Source: Allorhodopirellula solitaria (GTDB lineage Bacteria; Planctomycetota; Planctomycetia; Pirellulales; Pirellulaceae). Taken from it: a DNA stretch of 64,000 nt. Below, piece after piece: positions 25,718 through 35,122 of the stretch; the stretch's first letter is position 1; each line of letters begins with the position of its first letter. Location of the stretch: assembly GCF_007859855.1 (NCBI RefSeq), contig NZ_SJPK01000001.1, positions 124,001-188,000 on the forward strand, read 5' to 3'. The notes beneath the pieces were generated by a model that made no database searches, was not told where the DNA came from, and worked only from the letters and a program-made list of their open reading frames with translations. The position numbers were made by a program, and so were the translations under genes.

Positions 25718-27298
25718 ATGGATGACAAACTGCAATCGCTCTTTCAATCGCGACGCTTCTGGGTGGCAGCCGGCGGTGTTGTTCTCGTGTTTCTGCTGCC
25801 GTTCGAGGTCAAACTTTTGGTCACACTTCTCCTTGCCGCCTGGATCATCGGTGATTCGATCCGATCGACGAAGGCAATCTTGCTCGCGTTGACGCTTGCC
25901 ATCGCTGCACCCGGTTTCGCGATCGCCGGCGACTTGCACGACACTTGCCGCGAAGCCACCGTGCGAATCCGCAACGGCAACTCGATGGGCAGCGGGACGT
26001 TGTTCCGCGAAAGCGAAGAACATCTCTACGTTCTCACCAACGCTCACGTTGCCGGCACGGGGCTGGGCAATCGAGTCCAAGTCGAGTTCTGGAAAGAAGG
26101 TCACCAGTCGCGGCCGATCGAAGCTGAAACGGTCGCCGTCGCTTACATCCCACGAGCTTACCGAGACATCGCGGTCGTTCGCGTCGACCGACGGGCTCTG
26201 GGGAACTACCGCCCGCCGGTGATCCCGCTCGCCGACTCGCAGGACTCGTTCAACTACCAGAACATCTTCTCGGTCGGTTGCCCAAGCGGGCGATGGCCGA
26301 CTGCCTTTGAAGGTTTCGCCCTTCGCCGACAAGCCAACGGAGGTGACACGATTCACTTCGTGCCGATGCCAGCGGGCGGACGATCGGGCAGTGCGATTTT
26401 CGACGTCAACGGAGGCGAAGCCCAAATCATCGGCTTGATCGCGTGGCGAAGCACCGACTCGGGTGGTCACGGCCTCGATGGCCGAGGCGAAACGCACGGT
26501 TATGGCATCGCGATGACACATCAAGAAGTTTGGGCGGGCTTGAGTGGCAAGCAAACCACATCGTCCGTGCTGCTGGTGCCACCACCGAACGCTGTTCCTC
26601 TTGCAACGGAAGTCGAACCCGACGCCAAGGTCGAAACCAAGCCGGAAGTTCCCGACGGCGAAGAGAACCAAGGGGAATCGGACGAAGTCATCCTCAAATA
26701 CTCCGATCCGTTTGCGATCGAACGCGACGTTGAATCCATCCGAGCCCAACGCTTGCCAAGCGGCATCCCCGCCACTGGATCCGATCGCGACATCATGTTG
26801 CTTTACCAGGACTCGGTGACCGAAGGCCCGCAATCCAGCCCACCAGCACTCGCCTACCAAGGAAGCTGCTGCCAAAACTGCGGTTGCTACCTCACAACCG
26901 CCGGCAACTGCCCCAACGGTCAATGCCCGTTGCCGCAACGCCAACAACAACCTCAGCAATACGGCCAAGACCGTGGCGGCGGTGGACTGTTCCCGAGCTT
27001 GCCACGAAACCGTGAGCAAGGTGAACTTGAAAACCATCTGCTCCGTCGTCCCGGCGAACGCTTGCGAGAACTTTGGCCGTTCCCTTCCGTGAAAGACATC
27101 GTGACCTGGTCCATCATCGGCTTCTTCGTCTTCTACTTCATCGGTCAGTTCTTCAAGGCCCGAGTCAAACGCTTCATCGGCGACTTGGCAACGAACCTCG
27201 CAAACACCGAAGTCGAGGATGAGCCTGAACCACCGGCTCCGAAATCACGAGCGAAACCAGCCGCAACGCGAACCCGTAAACGCACCGCCGCCAAATGA
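25718..27298 (+). CDS. membrane-anchored trypsin-like serine protease in the head module
   Basis: A 526-residue protein. Residues 1-70 form a two-segment membrane leader (FQSRRFWVAAGGVVLVFL, then LLAAWIIGDSIRSTK and a third hydrophobic run ending in a possible signal cleavage site). A trypsin-like protease follows with His110 (LTNAHVAG), Asp150 (RDIAVVRV) and Ser223 (GGRSGSAIF). Then come an acidic linker, a Cys cluster (CCQNCGCYLT), a C-terminal membrane segment near residues 455-475 and a basic tail. The leader is shared with the minus-strand protein at 46977-47879. It may act in lysis or DNA entry rather than in head maturation; that is inference. Confidence 0.85.
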   Translation: MDDKLQSLFQSRRFWVAAGGVVLVFLLPFEVKLLVTLLLAAWIIGDSIRSTKAILLALTLAIAAPGFAIAGDLHDTCREATVRIRNGNSMGSGTLFRESEEHLYVLTNAHVAGTGLGNRVQVEFWKEGHQSRPIEAETVAVAYIPRAYRDIAVVRVDRRALGNYRPPVIPLADSQDSFNYQNIFSVGCPSGRWPTAFEGFALRRQANGGDTIHFVPMPAGGRSGSAIFDVNGGEAQIIGLIAWRSTDSGGHGLDGRGETHGYGIAMTHQEVWAGLSGKQTTSSVLLVPPPNAVPLATEVEPDAKVETKPEVPDGEENQGESDEVILKYSDPFAIERDVESIRAQRLPSGIPATGSDRDIMLLYQDSVTEGPQSSPPALAYQGSCCQNCGCYLTTAGNCPNGQCPLPQRQQQPQQYGQDRGGGGLFPSLPRNREQGELENHLLRRPGERLRELWPFPSVKDIVTWSIIGFFVFYFIGQFFKARVKRFIGDLATNLANTEVEDEPEPPAPKSRAKPAATRTRKRTAAK

Positions 27299-27675
27299 GC
27301 GACATGCTTCACAAGGGTCAGTCTTGGCTCTCTGCCAAGCTGACCCGGTTCGTGTCGCGCCGCGTCATCTACCAACGCGATGAACTCTCCGTCGAACTGC
27401 CCGCCACGATCGGTAAGTCCGAATACGAACAGGACGACGGCGAAGGCGTCATCACCCGCGCCCAAGTCCGCGACTTTCTGATCAACACCCAAGACCTGCT
27501 CGGCAGCGTCATCGGAACCTGGCCCCGCCGAGGCGATCGCATCCTCGAAACCGACGGCGACACCACGTTCGTTTACGAACTGATGTCGATCGGCAACGAG
27601 CCTCCGTGGCGATACAGCGACCCCTTCCGCGTCAAACTTCGCATTCACACCAAATTGGTCGACACCATCCCATGA
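27295..27675 (+). CDS. phage head-tail connector-region protein
   Basis: A 126-residue protein in the position of head-tail adaptors. It contains AKLTRFVSRRVIYQRDELSV, a beta-rich middle and the end SDPFRVKLRIHTKLVD, which is typical of phage head closure proteins. It overlaps the protease gene by 4 nt and the next gene by 4 nt. The family name cannot be fixed from the sequence alone. Confidence 0.75.
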   Translation: MSDMLHKGQSWLSAKLTRFVSRRVIYQRDELSVELPATIGKSEYEQDDGEGVITRAQVRDFLINTQDLLGSVIGTWPRRGDRILETDGDTTFVYELMSIGNEPPWRYSDPFRVKLRIHTKLVDTIP

Positions 27676-28121
27676 CAGCCGCCGCCACTCCCGCCACCGT
27701 CATTCAAATCGCTGAATGCGTCGTCTCCGAAATCAACGCCGGCGACTTCTCCAAGAAGAACCTGTCGGCACAACGACTCTACGTTCCCGACTTCGATCTC
27801 GAAGACATGAAGGAACTGCGAGTCACCGTGGTGCCTCGCGAGGTCGAATACCTCCCGCTCGATCGAGCCACAAACAAGTTCCACGCCACGATCGACGTCG
27901 CCATCCAGAAGAAGTTCAGCAAGGGCGAAGCCAAAGAGATCGACCCGCTGATCTTCTTCGTCGAAGAACTGGCCGACTACTTCCGTCTCAAGCGACTCAA
28001 CTCCTACGTCGCTGCTCGCTGCATCAAGGTCGAGAACGCGGTTCTATACTCATCCGAGCATTGGACGCAGTTCAATCAGTTCACGAGTCTGCTGACGCTC
28101 ACGTTTGAACTCGCCAAGTGA
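27672..28121 (+). CDS. phage neck/tail terminator-region protein
   Basis: A 149-residue protein starting at ATG 27672 in an ATGA overlap; the longer ORF from 27606 lies inside the previous gene. It has TVIQIAECVVSEINAGDFSK, DLEDMKELRVTVVPREVEYL and a C-terminal strand FTSLLTLTFELAK, the pattern of minor tail or neck completion proteins. Its order between the connector and the gp10-like gene supports this. Confidence 0.75.
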   Translation: MTAAATPATVIQIAECVVSEINAGDFSKKNLSAQRLYVPDFDLEDMKELRVTVVPREVEYLPLDRATNKFHATIDVAIQKKFSKGEAKEIDPLIFFVEELADYFRLKRLNSYVAARCIKVENAVLYSSEHWTQFNQFTSLLTLTFELAK

Positions 28122-28675
28122 TCCACATTCGGACGCGAGTTCGCTTCAACGCCAACCGCGTCAAGAAGAGGGCCGACCAAGCGTCGTTCAATTCGCTCGG
28201 TCATGCCGGCGGTGCGATTCGCAAGACTGCGTACCGCTCGATCCGCAAACGCAAGAACCCGTCGCGGCCCGGAACCGCCCCCAGTTCGCCCACCGGCCGG
28301 TTGCGACGATCGTTCCGCTACGAAATCGATCGAAGCACTCCGGGCGTTGTCATCGGCCCAGTCAACGAGATCGCCGGCCAACTCTGGAATCTCCACGAGT
28401 TCGGCGGCGTTGCCAAGAAACGTCGCAAACTCAAACGGCATCGCTTCCGAGTCGGCCAACACGGCCCAATACGACTGATCCGGCCCGGCAAGTTTGCTCG
28501 CATCGAACTGCGAACCGCCGCCCAAGCCAACCGAGCCCGCCGATTGATCGACGAAGAGAACCAGCGACGTGGGGCAAGCAAACCAAGGCGATACCCCAAA
28601 CGCCCATTCATGAAGCCGGCCCTCGACACGCACCGATCTCAACTCCCCAAGTTCTGGCGGGACTCCGTCAAGTAA
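28118..28675 (+). CDS. HK97 gp10-like/minor tail protein
   Basis: A 185-residue very basic protein starting at GTG in a GTGA overlap. Segments RKRKNPSRPGTAPSSPTGRL and VIGPVNEIAGQLWNLHEFGG, followed by a last RPFMKPALDTHRSQLPKFWR, match the layout of gp10-like head-tail or tail-completion proteins. It is probably structural. Confidence 0.75.
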   Translation: MIHIRTRVRFNANRVKKRADQASFNSLGHAGGAIRKTAYRSIRKRKNPSRPGTAPSSPTGRLRRSFRYEIDRSTPGVVIGPVNEIAGQLWNLHEFGGVAKKRRKLKRHRFRVGQHGPIRLIRPGKFARIELRTAAQANRARRLIDEENQRRGASKPRRYPKRPFMKPALDTHRSQLPKFWRDSVK

Positions 28676-28705
28676 ATCCCTGTCCACGGATGGAAACGAA
28701 ACCCT

Positions 28706-29119
28706 ATGTCCGCTGAAGTAAAACTCGGTCTCGACGCCGTCCTGACCATCGACGGTGCCGAGATCAAAAACGTCAAAGACCTGACGGTCAGTCTCGAAAA
28801 AGCCGAAGCCGACGCATCCACCCGCGACAACAACGGCTGGCGAGCCACCGTTGGCACGCTTAAAGACGCGTCGATCGAGTTCACCGTGCTCAACAAGAAC
28901 GGAGACACCGCCTTCGGCATGCTGCAAGGTCTGTGGTCATCCGGCACGCCAACCGATGTTGGGGTTTCCGACGCTGGCGGATCGCTGACGCTGACGTGCG
29001 AAGTGATGAACTTCAACGTCAACCAAAATCTGGAGGAAGTGGTATCGGCCGACGTGACTCTGAAACCGACCCAATCGTCGTCTGGTGGCGGAATGAACGT
29101 TGGTAGCGGCGGTCCCTGA
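28706..29119 (+). CDS. phage major tail tube protein
   Basis: A 137-residue beta-rich protein with AEVKLGLDAVLTIDGAEIKN at the start, NVKDLTVSLEKAEADASTRD, a GTLKDASIEFTVLN strand and a Gly/Ser end. This is the usual pattern of siphophage tail tube subunits. Its place before the chaperones and tape measure fits. Stacked hexamers would form the tail channel. Confidence 0.82.
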   Translation: MSAEVKLGLDAVLTIDGAEIKNVKDLTVSLEKAEADASTRDNNGWRATVGTLKDASIEFTVLNKNGDTAFGMLQGLWSSGTPTDVGVSDAGGSLTLTCEVMNFNVNQNLEEVVSADVTLKPTQSSSGGGMNVGSGGP

Positions 29120-29128
29120 TCAAACCTT

Positions 29129-29512
29129 TTACTTCGCCTTTTCAATTTTCTCTTTGATCGTTTCGGTATCACCAATTTCATAGAGGCTGATCAAACCCTC
29201 TTTGACCGTAAAGATTTGCTGGATCGTTGTGTCCACCAAGACATTGCCTTGCAAATCTTTGATGACTTGGTGAACCGTGACGACGTCGCGATTCTCTGAA
29301 TCCGTCTCGAAACTCAACGTTTCAAGTTCGCATCGAATGTTCTCGAACTGGCTCGTCCAGTACTGACGCACTTCATCGCGACCATGAACGAAGCCACCGT
29401 CAAGACCATTGGCCCATTTCACGTCCGGCTGCATCGTCGAAATGATGGTCTCAATCTCGCGTTCGTTGAACGCGTCGTAAAGGTTTTGAAGAAGTTCTTG
29501 ATGCTGACTCAT
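29129..29512 (-). CDS. NTF2/SnoaL-like protein on the opposite strand (moron)
   Basis: A 127-residue protein starting at ATG 29512. The cone-shaped NTF2 fold is indicated by LLQNLYDAFNEREIETIIST, MQPDVKWANGLDGGFVHGRD and the strands VVTVHQVIKDLQGNVLVDTT. The family includes polyketide cyclases and small-molecule binders. It stands alone, opposite to the surrounding tail genes, which is typical of a moron gene expressed from the prophage. The upstream ORF extension to 29821 runs through the next tail gene and is rejected. Confidence 0.82.
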   Translation of the reverse strand: MSQHQELLQNLYDAFNEREIETIISTMQPDVKWANGLDGGFVHGRDEVRQYWTSQFENIRCELETLSFETDSENRDVVTVHQVIKDLQGNVLVDTTIQQIFTVKEGLISLYEIGDTETIKEKIEKAK

Positions 29513-29611
29513 CGCATGCCGCTTGTTGGGGGTTGATTGAACGGCAACCACGAACAATTCGCGATGCAACCGATATGCAATTATCGCTATCCCACCACAG
29601 AACGGAATCCC

Positions 29612-30112
29612 ATGCAAAAGTTCGTTGACCGCCAAGGTCGCGTTTGGATCGTCGACATTGACAACACCACGCTTCGCCGCGTCAAAACATTGGCCGGCGT
29701 TCGATTGCTCGATGCGGTCGATGGCGACCTCATCCCGCAAATGACGCAAGACTTTCTCTTGCTTGGTGAAGTTCTGTTCGCGGTCTGTAAACCGCAAGCG
29801 GACAAAGACTCCGTCGACCAAGAAGCGTTTGAGTCTGGCCTCTCAGGCGATTGCCTGACCGAAGCACGCAACGCCCTCGTCGAAGCGTTGTTGGACTTCC
29901 TCCCGGAGGACCAACGCCGTCTGCTGACCAAAGCGGTGTCGCATCAACGCGAGGTGACGGCACGCGGGATGGAAATGCTGCATCGGAAGCTGGACGACCC
30001 GACGTTGGCGGACCGGATGGTCGCGGAGCTGGAATCGAACCTGGAGGTACCCGGCTTGAACGCGAAATCTTCCGCCTCGCCGGCATCCTCTGCGTCGACC
30101 CCGGACCGCTAA
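29612..30112 (+). CDS. tail assembly chaperone-like protein (gpG position)
   Basis: A 166-residue protein starting at ATG 29612. Segments MQKFVDRQGRVWIVDIDNTT and VKTLAGVRLLDAVDGDLIPQ begin it; helices follow (LTEARNALVEALLDFLPEDQ). It stands between tail tube and tape measure, the place of the lambda G chaperone. Its last 50 bases overlap another frame that encodes a typical second chaperone part, as in the G-GT arrangement. Confidence 0.72.
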   Translation: MQKFVDRQGRVWIVDIDNTTLRRVKTLAGVRLLDAVDGDLIPQMTQDFLLLGEVLFAVCKPQADKDSVDQEAFESGLSGDCLTEARNALVEALLDFLPEDQRRLLTKAVSHQREVTARGMEMLHRKLDDPTLADRMVAELESNLEVPGLNAKSSASPASSASTPDR

Positions 30113-30402
30113 CGCTGCGGCAAATGTGCTGGATGGCCGACGCCCGCCGTCAACACGATTGGCAACTCGCCAGCACGCTCGTGTGGATCACCGCCGAAGT
30201 CAATCGCGATCGCAAACGTCGTCGCAAGCCCTTCAAACCAGACGATTTCAATCCGTGCGTCACCACGCGGCCCGGACCAGCGAAGGCATCGGTTGAACAA
30301 GTCGCGTCGTTGCTCGGTGCGACCTTTCACCCTTCACCCGTCACTCCTCAAACTTCCGACCCATGTCCCAAGTCCGTGCCGGAGCCGCTTTCGTCGAACT
30401 GA
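30058..30402 (+). CDS. second tail assembly chaperone part (gpT position), -1 frame
   Basis: In the -1 frame relative to the preceding gene, the sequence EREIFRLAGILCVDPGPLTL followed by MCWMADARRQHDW and RRKPFKPDDFNPC is clearly protein-like and matches the short proteins found before tape measure genes. No ATG or GTG is present close to its beginning; the frame is open back to TTG 29851. Either translation reaches it by -1 frameshifting out of the preceding gene, or it starts at an unusual codon. I do not see a classic X-XXY-YYZ slip site. The coordinates give the protein-like part only. Confidence 0.65.
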   Translation, partial: EREIFRLAGILCVDPGPLTLRQMCWMADARRQHDWQLASTLVWITAEVNRDRKRRRKPFKPDDFNPCVTTRPGPAKASVEQVASLLGATFHPSPVTPQTSDPCPKSVPEPLSSN

Positions 30403-33400
30403 CGCTGAAGAACTCAGCTTTGGTGAAAGGATTGCGTTCTGCACAGAAACAATTGTCCTCGTTTGCCTCATCAACCTCGTTGCTGGGTGCAAAGATGACG
30501 GGCCTTGGTCTCGCGATGGCCGCGCCGCTGGGTGCCGGAATCCAAAAGTTTGCCGAGTACGACGACGCGATCCGACAAGTCGCCGCGATCACGGGAGCCA
30601 CTGGCGCAGCGTTCGATCGTTTGAACGCCAAGGCGAAACAACTCGGAGCGACCACCAGTTTCTCGGCCGTTGAAGTCGCGAGCCTGATGACGGAACTCGG
30701 CCGTGCCGGGTTCGATCCGCGGCAAATTGAAGACATGACCGGCAGCGTCATGAACCTCGCCCGAGCGACCGGCACCGACGCCACGCTCGCGTCGGGAATC
30801 TTCGCCGCCGCGATTCGCCAATTCAACATGGAAGCCGGCCAAGCCCCGCGAGTCGCCGACGCACTCACCGCCGCCGCCAACAAATCGTTCAACAGTGTCG
30901 AGTCGCTCGGCGAAGCACTGAAATACGCCGGCCCCGTCGCGGCCGATGCGAACATGAGCCTCGAAGAAACGCTCGCGATCCTGGGAACGCTTGGCAACGT
31001 CGGCATTCAGGGTTCATCCGCCGGTAACGCACTGAAGCGTCTGTTAACCCTGTCCGCTGCGGAGTCCGAGAAATTTCAGAAGGTGTTCGGGGTTGCCACC
31101 AAAGACGCAGCCGGCAACGCTCGACCGCTGGTCGATGTGTTGGGTGAAGTCGCCGAAGCCACCAAAGACCTCGGCTCGTCCGACCGAGCAGCCAAGTTCA
31201 ACGAAGTCTTCGGGATGCTGGGCATCACCGCCGCATCCGCGATCGGTAAGACAGTCACCGACACACGTGAGTTGCTCGGCGAACTCGAAGGTGCCGGAGG
31301 TATCGCAAAACGAACCGCCGACAAGATGGAATCCGGACTCGGCGGAGCGTTCCGTGTTCTGGCCAGTTCATTCGAGGCGGTCCGCATCGCTATCGGTGAA
31401 GCTCTCGAAAAGCCGATCCAACGACTAACTGAAAACCTCTCGTTCGCCGCATCCGCCATCACCGATTGGATCGGCGAAAACAAACGTGCCGTACAAATCG
31501 CCGCGTTGGTTGCTGCTGGTGTCGTCGCCGCCGGTGCCGCGTTGCTCGCAATCGGATCAGCCGCCGCCGCAGCATCCGTTGCCGTCGGCGGCTTACTGGG
31601 TATCTTCTCCGCGATCGGCGGTGTTGTCGGGATGGCGGGCGCAGCCGTCGCTGCACTCCTGTCACCCATCGGCTTAGTCGTCGCCGGCGTCGCGGGACTG
31701 GGCGTCTATCTCGCCAAAACCTCTAGACTGCTCGCCCGAGTGTCCGCGTTCTTCAAAACCGCGTTCGCTCAAATTGCCGTCGATTCACAGGCCGCCTTCA
31801 AAGCTATCGCCGCATCACTCGCGTCAGGTGACATCACCGGCGCGGCCAAGGTCATGTGGGCTTACTTGCGAGGCCTCTGGAAACAAGGCGTCACGGCCTT
31901 GTCCGATGCATGGGATCAATTGTCGGCCAGCCTCGATGGTTTCGCCGGCGGATTGCTGTCCGCTGTGGGCAGTCTCCTTCGCAGCACGCTTGCGTGGGCG
32001 AACGAAAACCGGGCGGCAATCCTAACCGCCGTTGCTGGGTTCGCTGCAATCAAAGTCGCCGCTTACGGAGTCGGTGCCGCGATGATCGCCCTCAAAGGCA
32101 TCACGCTCGGTCTCGCCGTTGCATCGAAAACACTCGCAGCGACGTGGGCAGTGTTGAAAGCGGTTGGGACCGGCATCAAAGCCGTCTTCATCGGACTGGC
32201 CGCCGTGAAGAAGATCAACATCGCACTCGCCGGAGTCTATGCCGCGGTCACCGCGGGATTGTCGGGTGCGTTTGGGCTACTCACCGGGGCAATCAGTGCT
32301 GCGGCCGGTGCGATGGCGTTGTTGTTTTCACCGCTCGGTTTGGTCGTTGCCGGCGTCGTCGCGCTCGGTGCTTATTTCCTCTACACATCGGGAGTCATCG
32401 GCAGCTCGATCGAGTTCCTCAAAGGAGCCTTCCAAACTCTCAAAGCCAACACGCTGGCCGCGTTTGGTGCGATCGCCAACGCTCTCCGCGCCGGTGACAT
32501 CAACGCGGCCGTCGACGTTCTGTGGTCGTACATCAAATTGCAATGGACCAAGGGCACGACCTGGTTGTCTGGCATGTGGTCACGTTTCACCGCATACCTG
32601 TCTGACGCCTGGGGAGACGCGATCTACAAACTGGCCGACCAACTTGCTCAAGGTTTCGGCGGCTTGCGAGCAATCTGGAACAGCACGGTCAGTTACCTCG
32701 CCGACGGTTGGACGATCCTCACGTCTGCCGTTCAAAAAGGTTGGAACAACACAGTCGGGTTCCTCAAGAAGGGATTCCTGAAACTCCACGAACTGGTCGA
32801 CATTGCCGGTGACGTAGCAATCCAAATCGGCGGTGTGCTCGTCAACGCTCTCGCCGGCGTCGAGGGTGCCTGGGTGGAAACGATCGACTATTTGGCTGAT
32901 TCATGGTCGGTGTTCGTGGGCGAAGTCCGCAAGATGTGGAACAGCACGGTCGGTTTCCTCCGCAAAGCATGGGTGAAACTGAAATCACTGTTCGACGACG
33001 ACATCAACGTCGAAGCCGAAGTCCGCAAAATCGACAACGAAACCAACGCCAACAACCTCGAAGAGCAACGCAAACGCCAAACGGCAATCGCCGGCCGCGC
33101 CGAGAAACGACGCAAACGCAAAGCGGAGATCGAAGCGAACCGCAAAGCGATGCAAGAAGACCTGCAACGCCAACTCGATCAGAGAAAGAAGTCTCGCGAA
33201 GGCCAAGACCTCGACGCCGATTTCGCTGCCATCGACGCCGAAACCGACCAGCAGAACGCCGCCGTCGATGCCGAACGTGATCGCCAGTTCGATGCCAACG
33301 CGAAGACGAACGACCAACGCGTCGCCGACACCGAAGAATTCACCGCCGGCGTGCGTGATTCACTCGACCAAATGCGGGAGCAAGCCAAAGCCGACGCCGC

Positions 33401-34328
33401 AGCCAAACGAGCCGAGCGTTCACAAGCCGAAGCCGACCGTCAAAACGAAGTCGCCAAAGCCGAAGCTGACTTCCAAGCCGCGATCGACAAAGCAAACGCA
33501 CTCAAACCGTCCGAAGACGGTCAACCAGCTGACACCAACACCAATCCGCCACGAATCAACGATGACTTGGCTGCCGCGATCGCCGAAGCCAAAGCGTCTC
33601 TCGAGGCCGCCCAAGCCGACGCCGGTATGACTGGTGAAGAGGCTGCCGGTGACGAACGGATCGAAAAGCTGAAAGCCGGCATCGCCGCGATGGAAGCCAA
33701 AGCCGCTGCCATCACCAATCAAAGCAACGAAGCCGGCAAAGTCAAACTCCCGCCGGCAAGGCTCGAAGACGATGCGGTCGCCCTGGAACTCGACCGCGAC
33801 GCCCAAGCCTCGATCGACAACTTTTCAGGAACCGACGTCGGCGACAAATCATCGAACGAATCCGTCACCGGCAAGTTCGACGCCAAGGGACTGAACTTCG
33901 GCAGCGGTGCCCGCAAGCTCGAACCGATCGCGTTGCAACCGGCCGAAAAGCTGAATCCGATCGACGATCCGGTCGAACCCGAAGTCATCGCCGCACCGAT
34001 GCTGCTACTCGACGAACCGGCCGCGGACGCTGATCCCAAGTTGGCAACCGAAGAACCGGATGCTGAAGCCGAACCAGTCATTCAAGCCGAATCGGCGATT
34101 AACCAAGACTCGGGTTTGCAGCAAATCAACGAACGACTCATCGCCATCGGACAACACCTCATGAAGTCGAACGTCTTACTCGCGGCCGGAAGCGGGAACC
34201 TCGACCAAACCGGCGAACGCTCGGGCCTGGGTTTAAGCGAGGACGTCCAACGCGCCATCGTGGAAACCGCTCAGAACACTCGCAAGTTGGCCGAACGGTC
34301 CAACGGCGGCGGATTGGTGTTTAGCTGA
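30363..34328 (+). CDS. phage tail tape measure protein, TP901 family
   Basis: A 1321-residue protein, the largest of the virion module. Residues 10-330 match the TP901 core (FAEYDDAIRQVAAITGATGA, FSAVEVASLMTELGRAGFDP, SLEETLAILGTLGNVGIQGS). Several hydrophobic Ala/Gly-rich membrane-type segments occur near 375-455 and 560-690. A Lys/Glu/Ala coiled coil extends from about 880 to 1150. It sets tail length and probably passes into the host envelope during DNA delivery. With roughly 1.5 A per residue a tail of about 0.2 micrometre would be expected (family rule, inference). Confidence 0.93.
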   Translation: MSQVRAGAAFVELTLKNSALVKGLRSAQKQLSSFASSTSLLGAKMTGLGLAMAAPLGAGIQKFAEYDDAIRQVAAITGATGAAFDRLNAKAKQLGATTSFSAVEVASLMTELGRAGFDPRQIEDMTGSVMNLARATGTDATLASGIFAAAIRQFNMEAGQAPRVADALTAAANKSFNSVESLGEALKYAGPVAADANMSLEETLAILGTLGNVGIQGSSAGNALKRLLTLSAAESEKFQKVFGVATKDAAGNARPLVDVLGEVAEATKDLGSSDRAAKFNEVFGMLGITAASAIGKTVTDTRELLGELEGAGGIAKRTADKMESGLGGAFRVLASSFEAVRIAIGEALEKPIQRLTENLSFAASAITDWIGENKRAVQIAALVAAGVVAAGAALLAIGSAAAAASVAVGGLLGIFSAIGGVVGMAGAAVAALLSPIGLVVAGVAGLGVYLAKTSRLLARVSAFFKTAFAQIAVDSQAAFKAIAASLASGDITGAAKVMWAYLRGLWKQGVTALSDAWDQLSASLDGFAGGLLSAVGSLLRSTLAWANENRAAILTAVAGFAAIKVAAYGVGAAMIALKGITLGLAVASKTLAATWAVLKAVGTGIKAVFIGLAAVKKINIALAGVYAAVTAGLSGAFGLLTGAISAAAGAMALLFSPLGLVVAGVVALGAYFLYTSGVIGSSIEFLKGAFQTLKANTLAAFGAIANALRAGDINAAVDVLWSYIKLQWTKGTTWLSGMWSRFTAYLSDAWGDAIYKLADQLAQGFGGLRAIWNSTVSYLADGWTILTSAVQKGWNNTVGFLKKGFLKLHELVDIAGDVAIQIGGVLVNALAGVEGAWVETIDYLADSWSVFVGEVRKMWNSTVGFLRKAWVKLKSLFDDDINVEAEVRKIDNETNANNLEEQRKRQTAIAGRAEKRRKRKAEIEANRKAMQEDLQRQLDQRKKSREGQDLDADFAAIDAETDQQNAAVDAERDRQFDANAKTNDQRVADTEEFTAGVRDSLDQMREQAKADAAAKRAERSQAEADRQNEVAKAEADFQAAIDKANALKPSEDGQPADTNTNPPRINDDLAAAIAEAKASLEAAQADAGMTGEEAAGDERIEKLKAGIAAMEAKAAAITNQSNEAGKVKLPPARLEDDAVALELDRDAQASIDNFSGTDVGDKSSNESVTGKFDAKGLNFGSGARKLEPIALQPAEKLNPIDDPVEPEVIAAPMLLLDEPAADADPKLATEEPDAEAEPVIQAESAINQDSGLQQINERLIAIGQHLMKSNVLLAAGSGNLDQTGERSGLGLSEDVQRAIVETAQNTRKLAERSNGGGLVFS

Positions 34329-35122
34329 TGAGCATTTCCGCCGGCGGATACACCTTTGAAGTCGCCGCGTTGTCGCCCAAGGCAACCCGCGGCACCCAAA
34401 CGTCAGACACGACTTCGTACGTGGCCAGTTCCGGAGGTGGCGGTGTCGATCCTGCAGCGGCGGCCAGTGCGTTGTTACAACACTTCCGCACAACGCAGCC
34501 CGAGTTGATCCCGTTCCTGCGAATCGACGCGGAACACATCAATGAAAAATACGCGATCGTCACCGCGAACTTGACCGAAACCAAACTCGATCCGGTTTCG
34601 TTTAATACAATGGGCGCGACAACGCACCTGAATCAATCGCTCGGCACGCGTGGCATCTACGCCGCTCCCGGCAAGATCGCACCGAACTACCGCAGTGCCA
34701 TCGGCGTCAGCGATTCAGGCGTGGCCGGCGTCGACGTGACGGTGCCGGCATTCGAGTTCTCGGTCCGCAAGAAGTTCGAGTTCGTTTCGACCTCATATCT
34801 TCTGGCCGTCGTCGCGATGACCGGCATGACCAACGGCACACCGTGGTCGATCTTCGGCCCCGGCGAAGCGTTGTTCCTCGGTGGCGAGGGCGGCGAGGAC
34901 GACAACAACTGGGTCGACATCACTTACCACTTCGCCGCTCGACCCAACCAGCCCGCTCTGCAACTCGGCGACATCGGCACAGTGTCGAAGCGTGGTTGGG
35001 ATTACTTGTGGGTGAAACACGACGAAGAAGTCGTCGGCGACCGTGTGCTGCAAACGCCCGCGGCAGCTTACGTCGAACAGGTTTATCCCGAAGGCAACTT
35101 CAACGCACTTGGAATCTCATAG
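34328..35122 (+). CDS. tail-tip region protein, function unknown
   Basis: A 264-residue protein directly after the tape measure (TGATG overlap), in the place of the distal tail protein. It begins MSISAGGYTFEVAALSPKAT and later has FLRIDAEHINEKYAIVTANL, VAMTGMTNGTPWSIFGPGEA and ITYHFAARPNQPALQLGDIG, a beta-rich pattern. No homologous family comes to mind. It is followed without a gap by the Ser-rich gene. Confidence 0.7.
   Translation: MSISAGGYTFEVAALSPKATRGTQTSDTTSYVASSGGGGVDPAAAASALLQHFRTTQPELIPFLRIDAEHINEKYAIVTANLTETKLDPVSFNTMGATTHLNQSLGTRGIYAAPGKIAPNYRSAIGVSDSGVAGVDVTVPAFEFSVRKKFEFVSTSYLLAVVAMTGMTNGTPWSIFGPGEALFLGGEGGEDDNNWVDITYHFAARPNQPALQLGDIGTVSKRGWDYLWVKHDEEVVGDRVLQTPAAAYVEQVYPEGNFNALGIS

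Noticed and set aside
25625-27037. 470-codon minus-strand ORF
   Set aside because: Antisense of the serine protease gene, whose catalytic motifs are intact on the plus strand.
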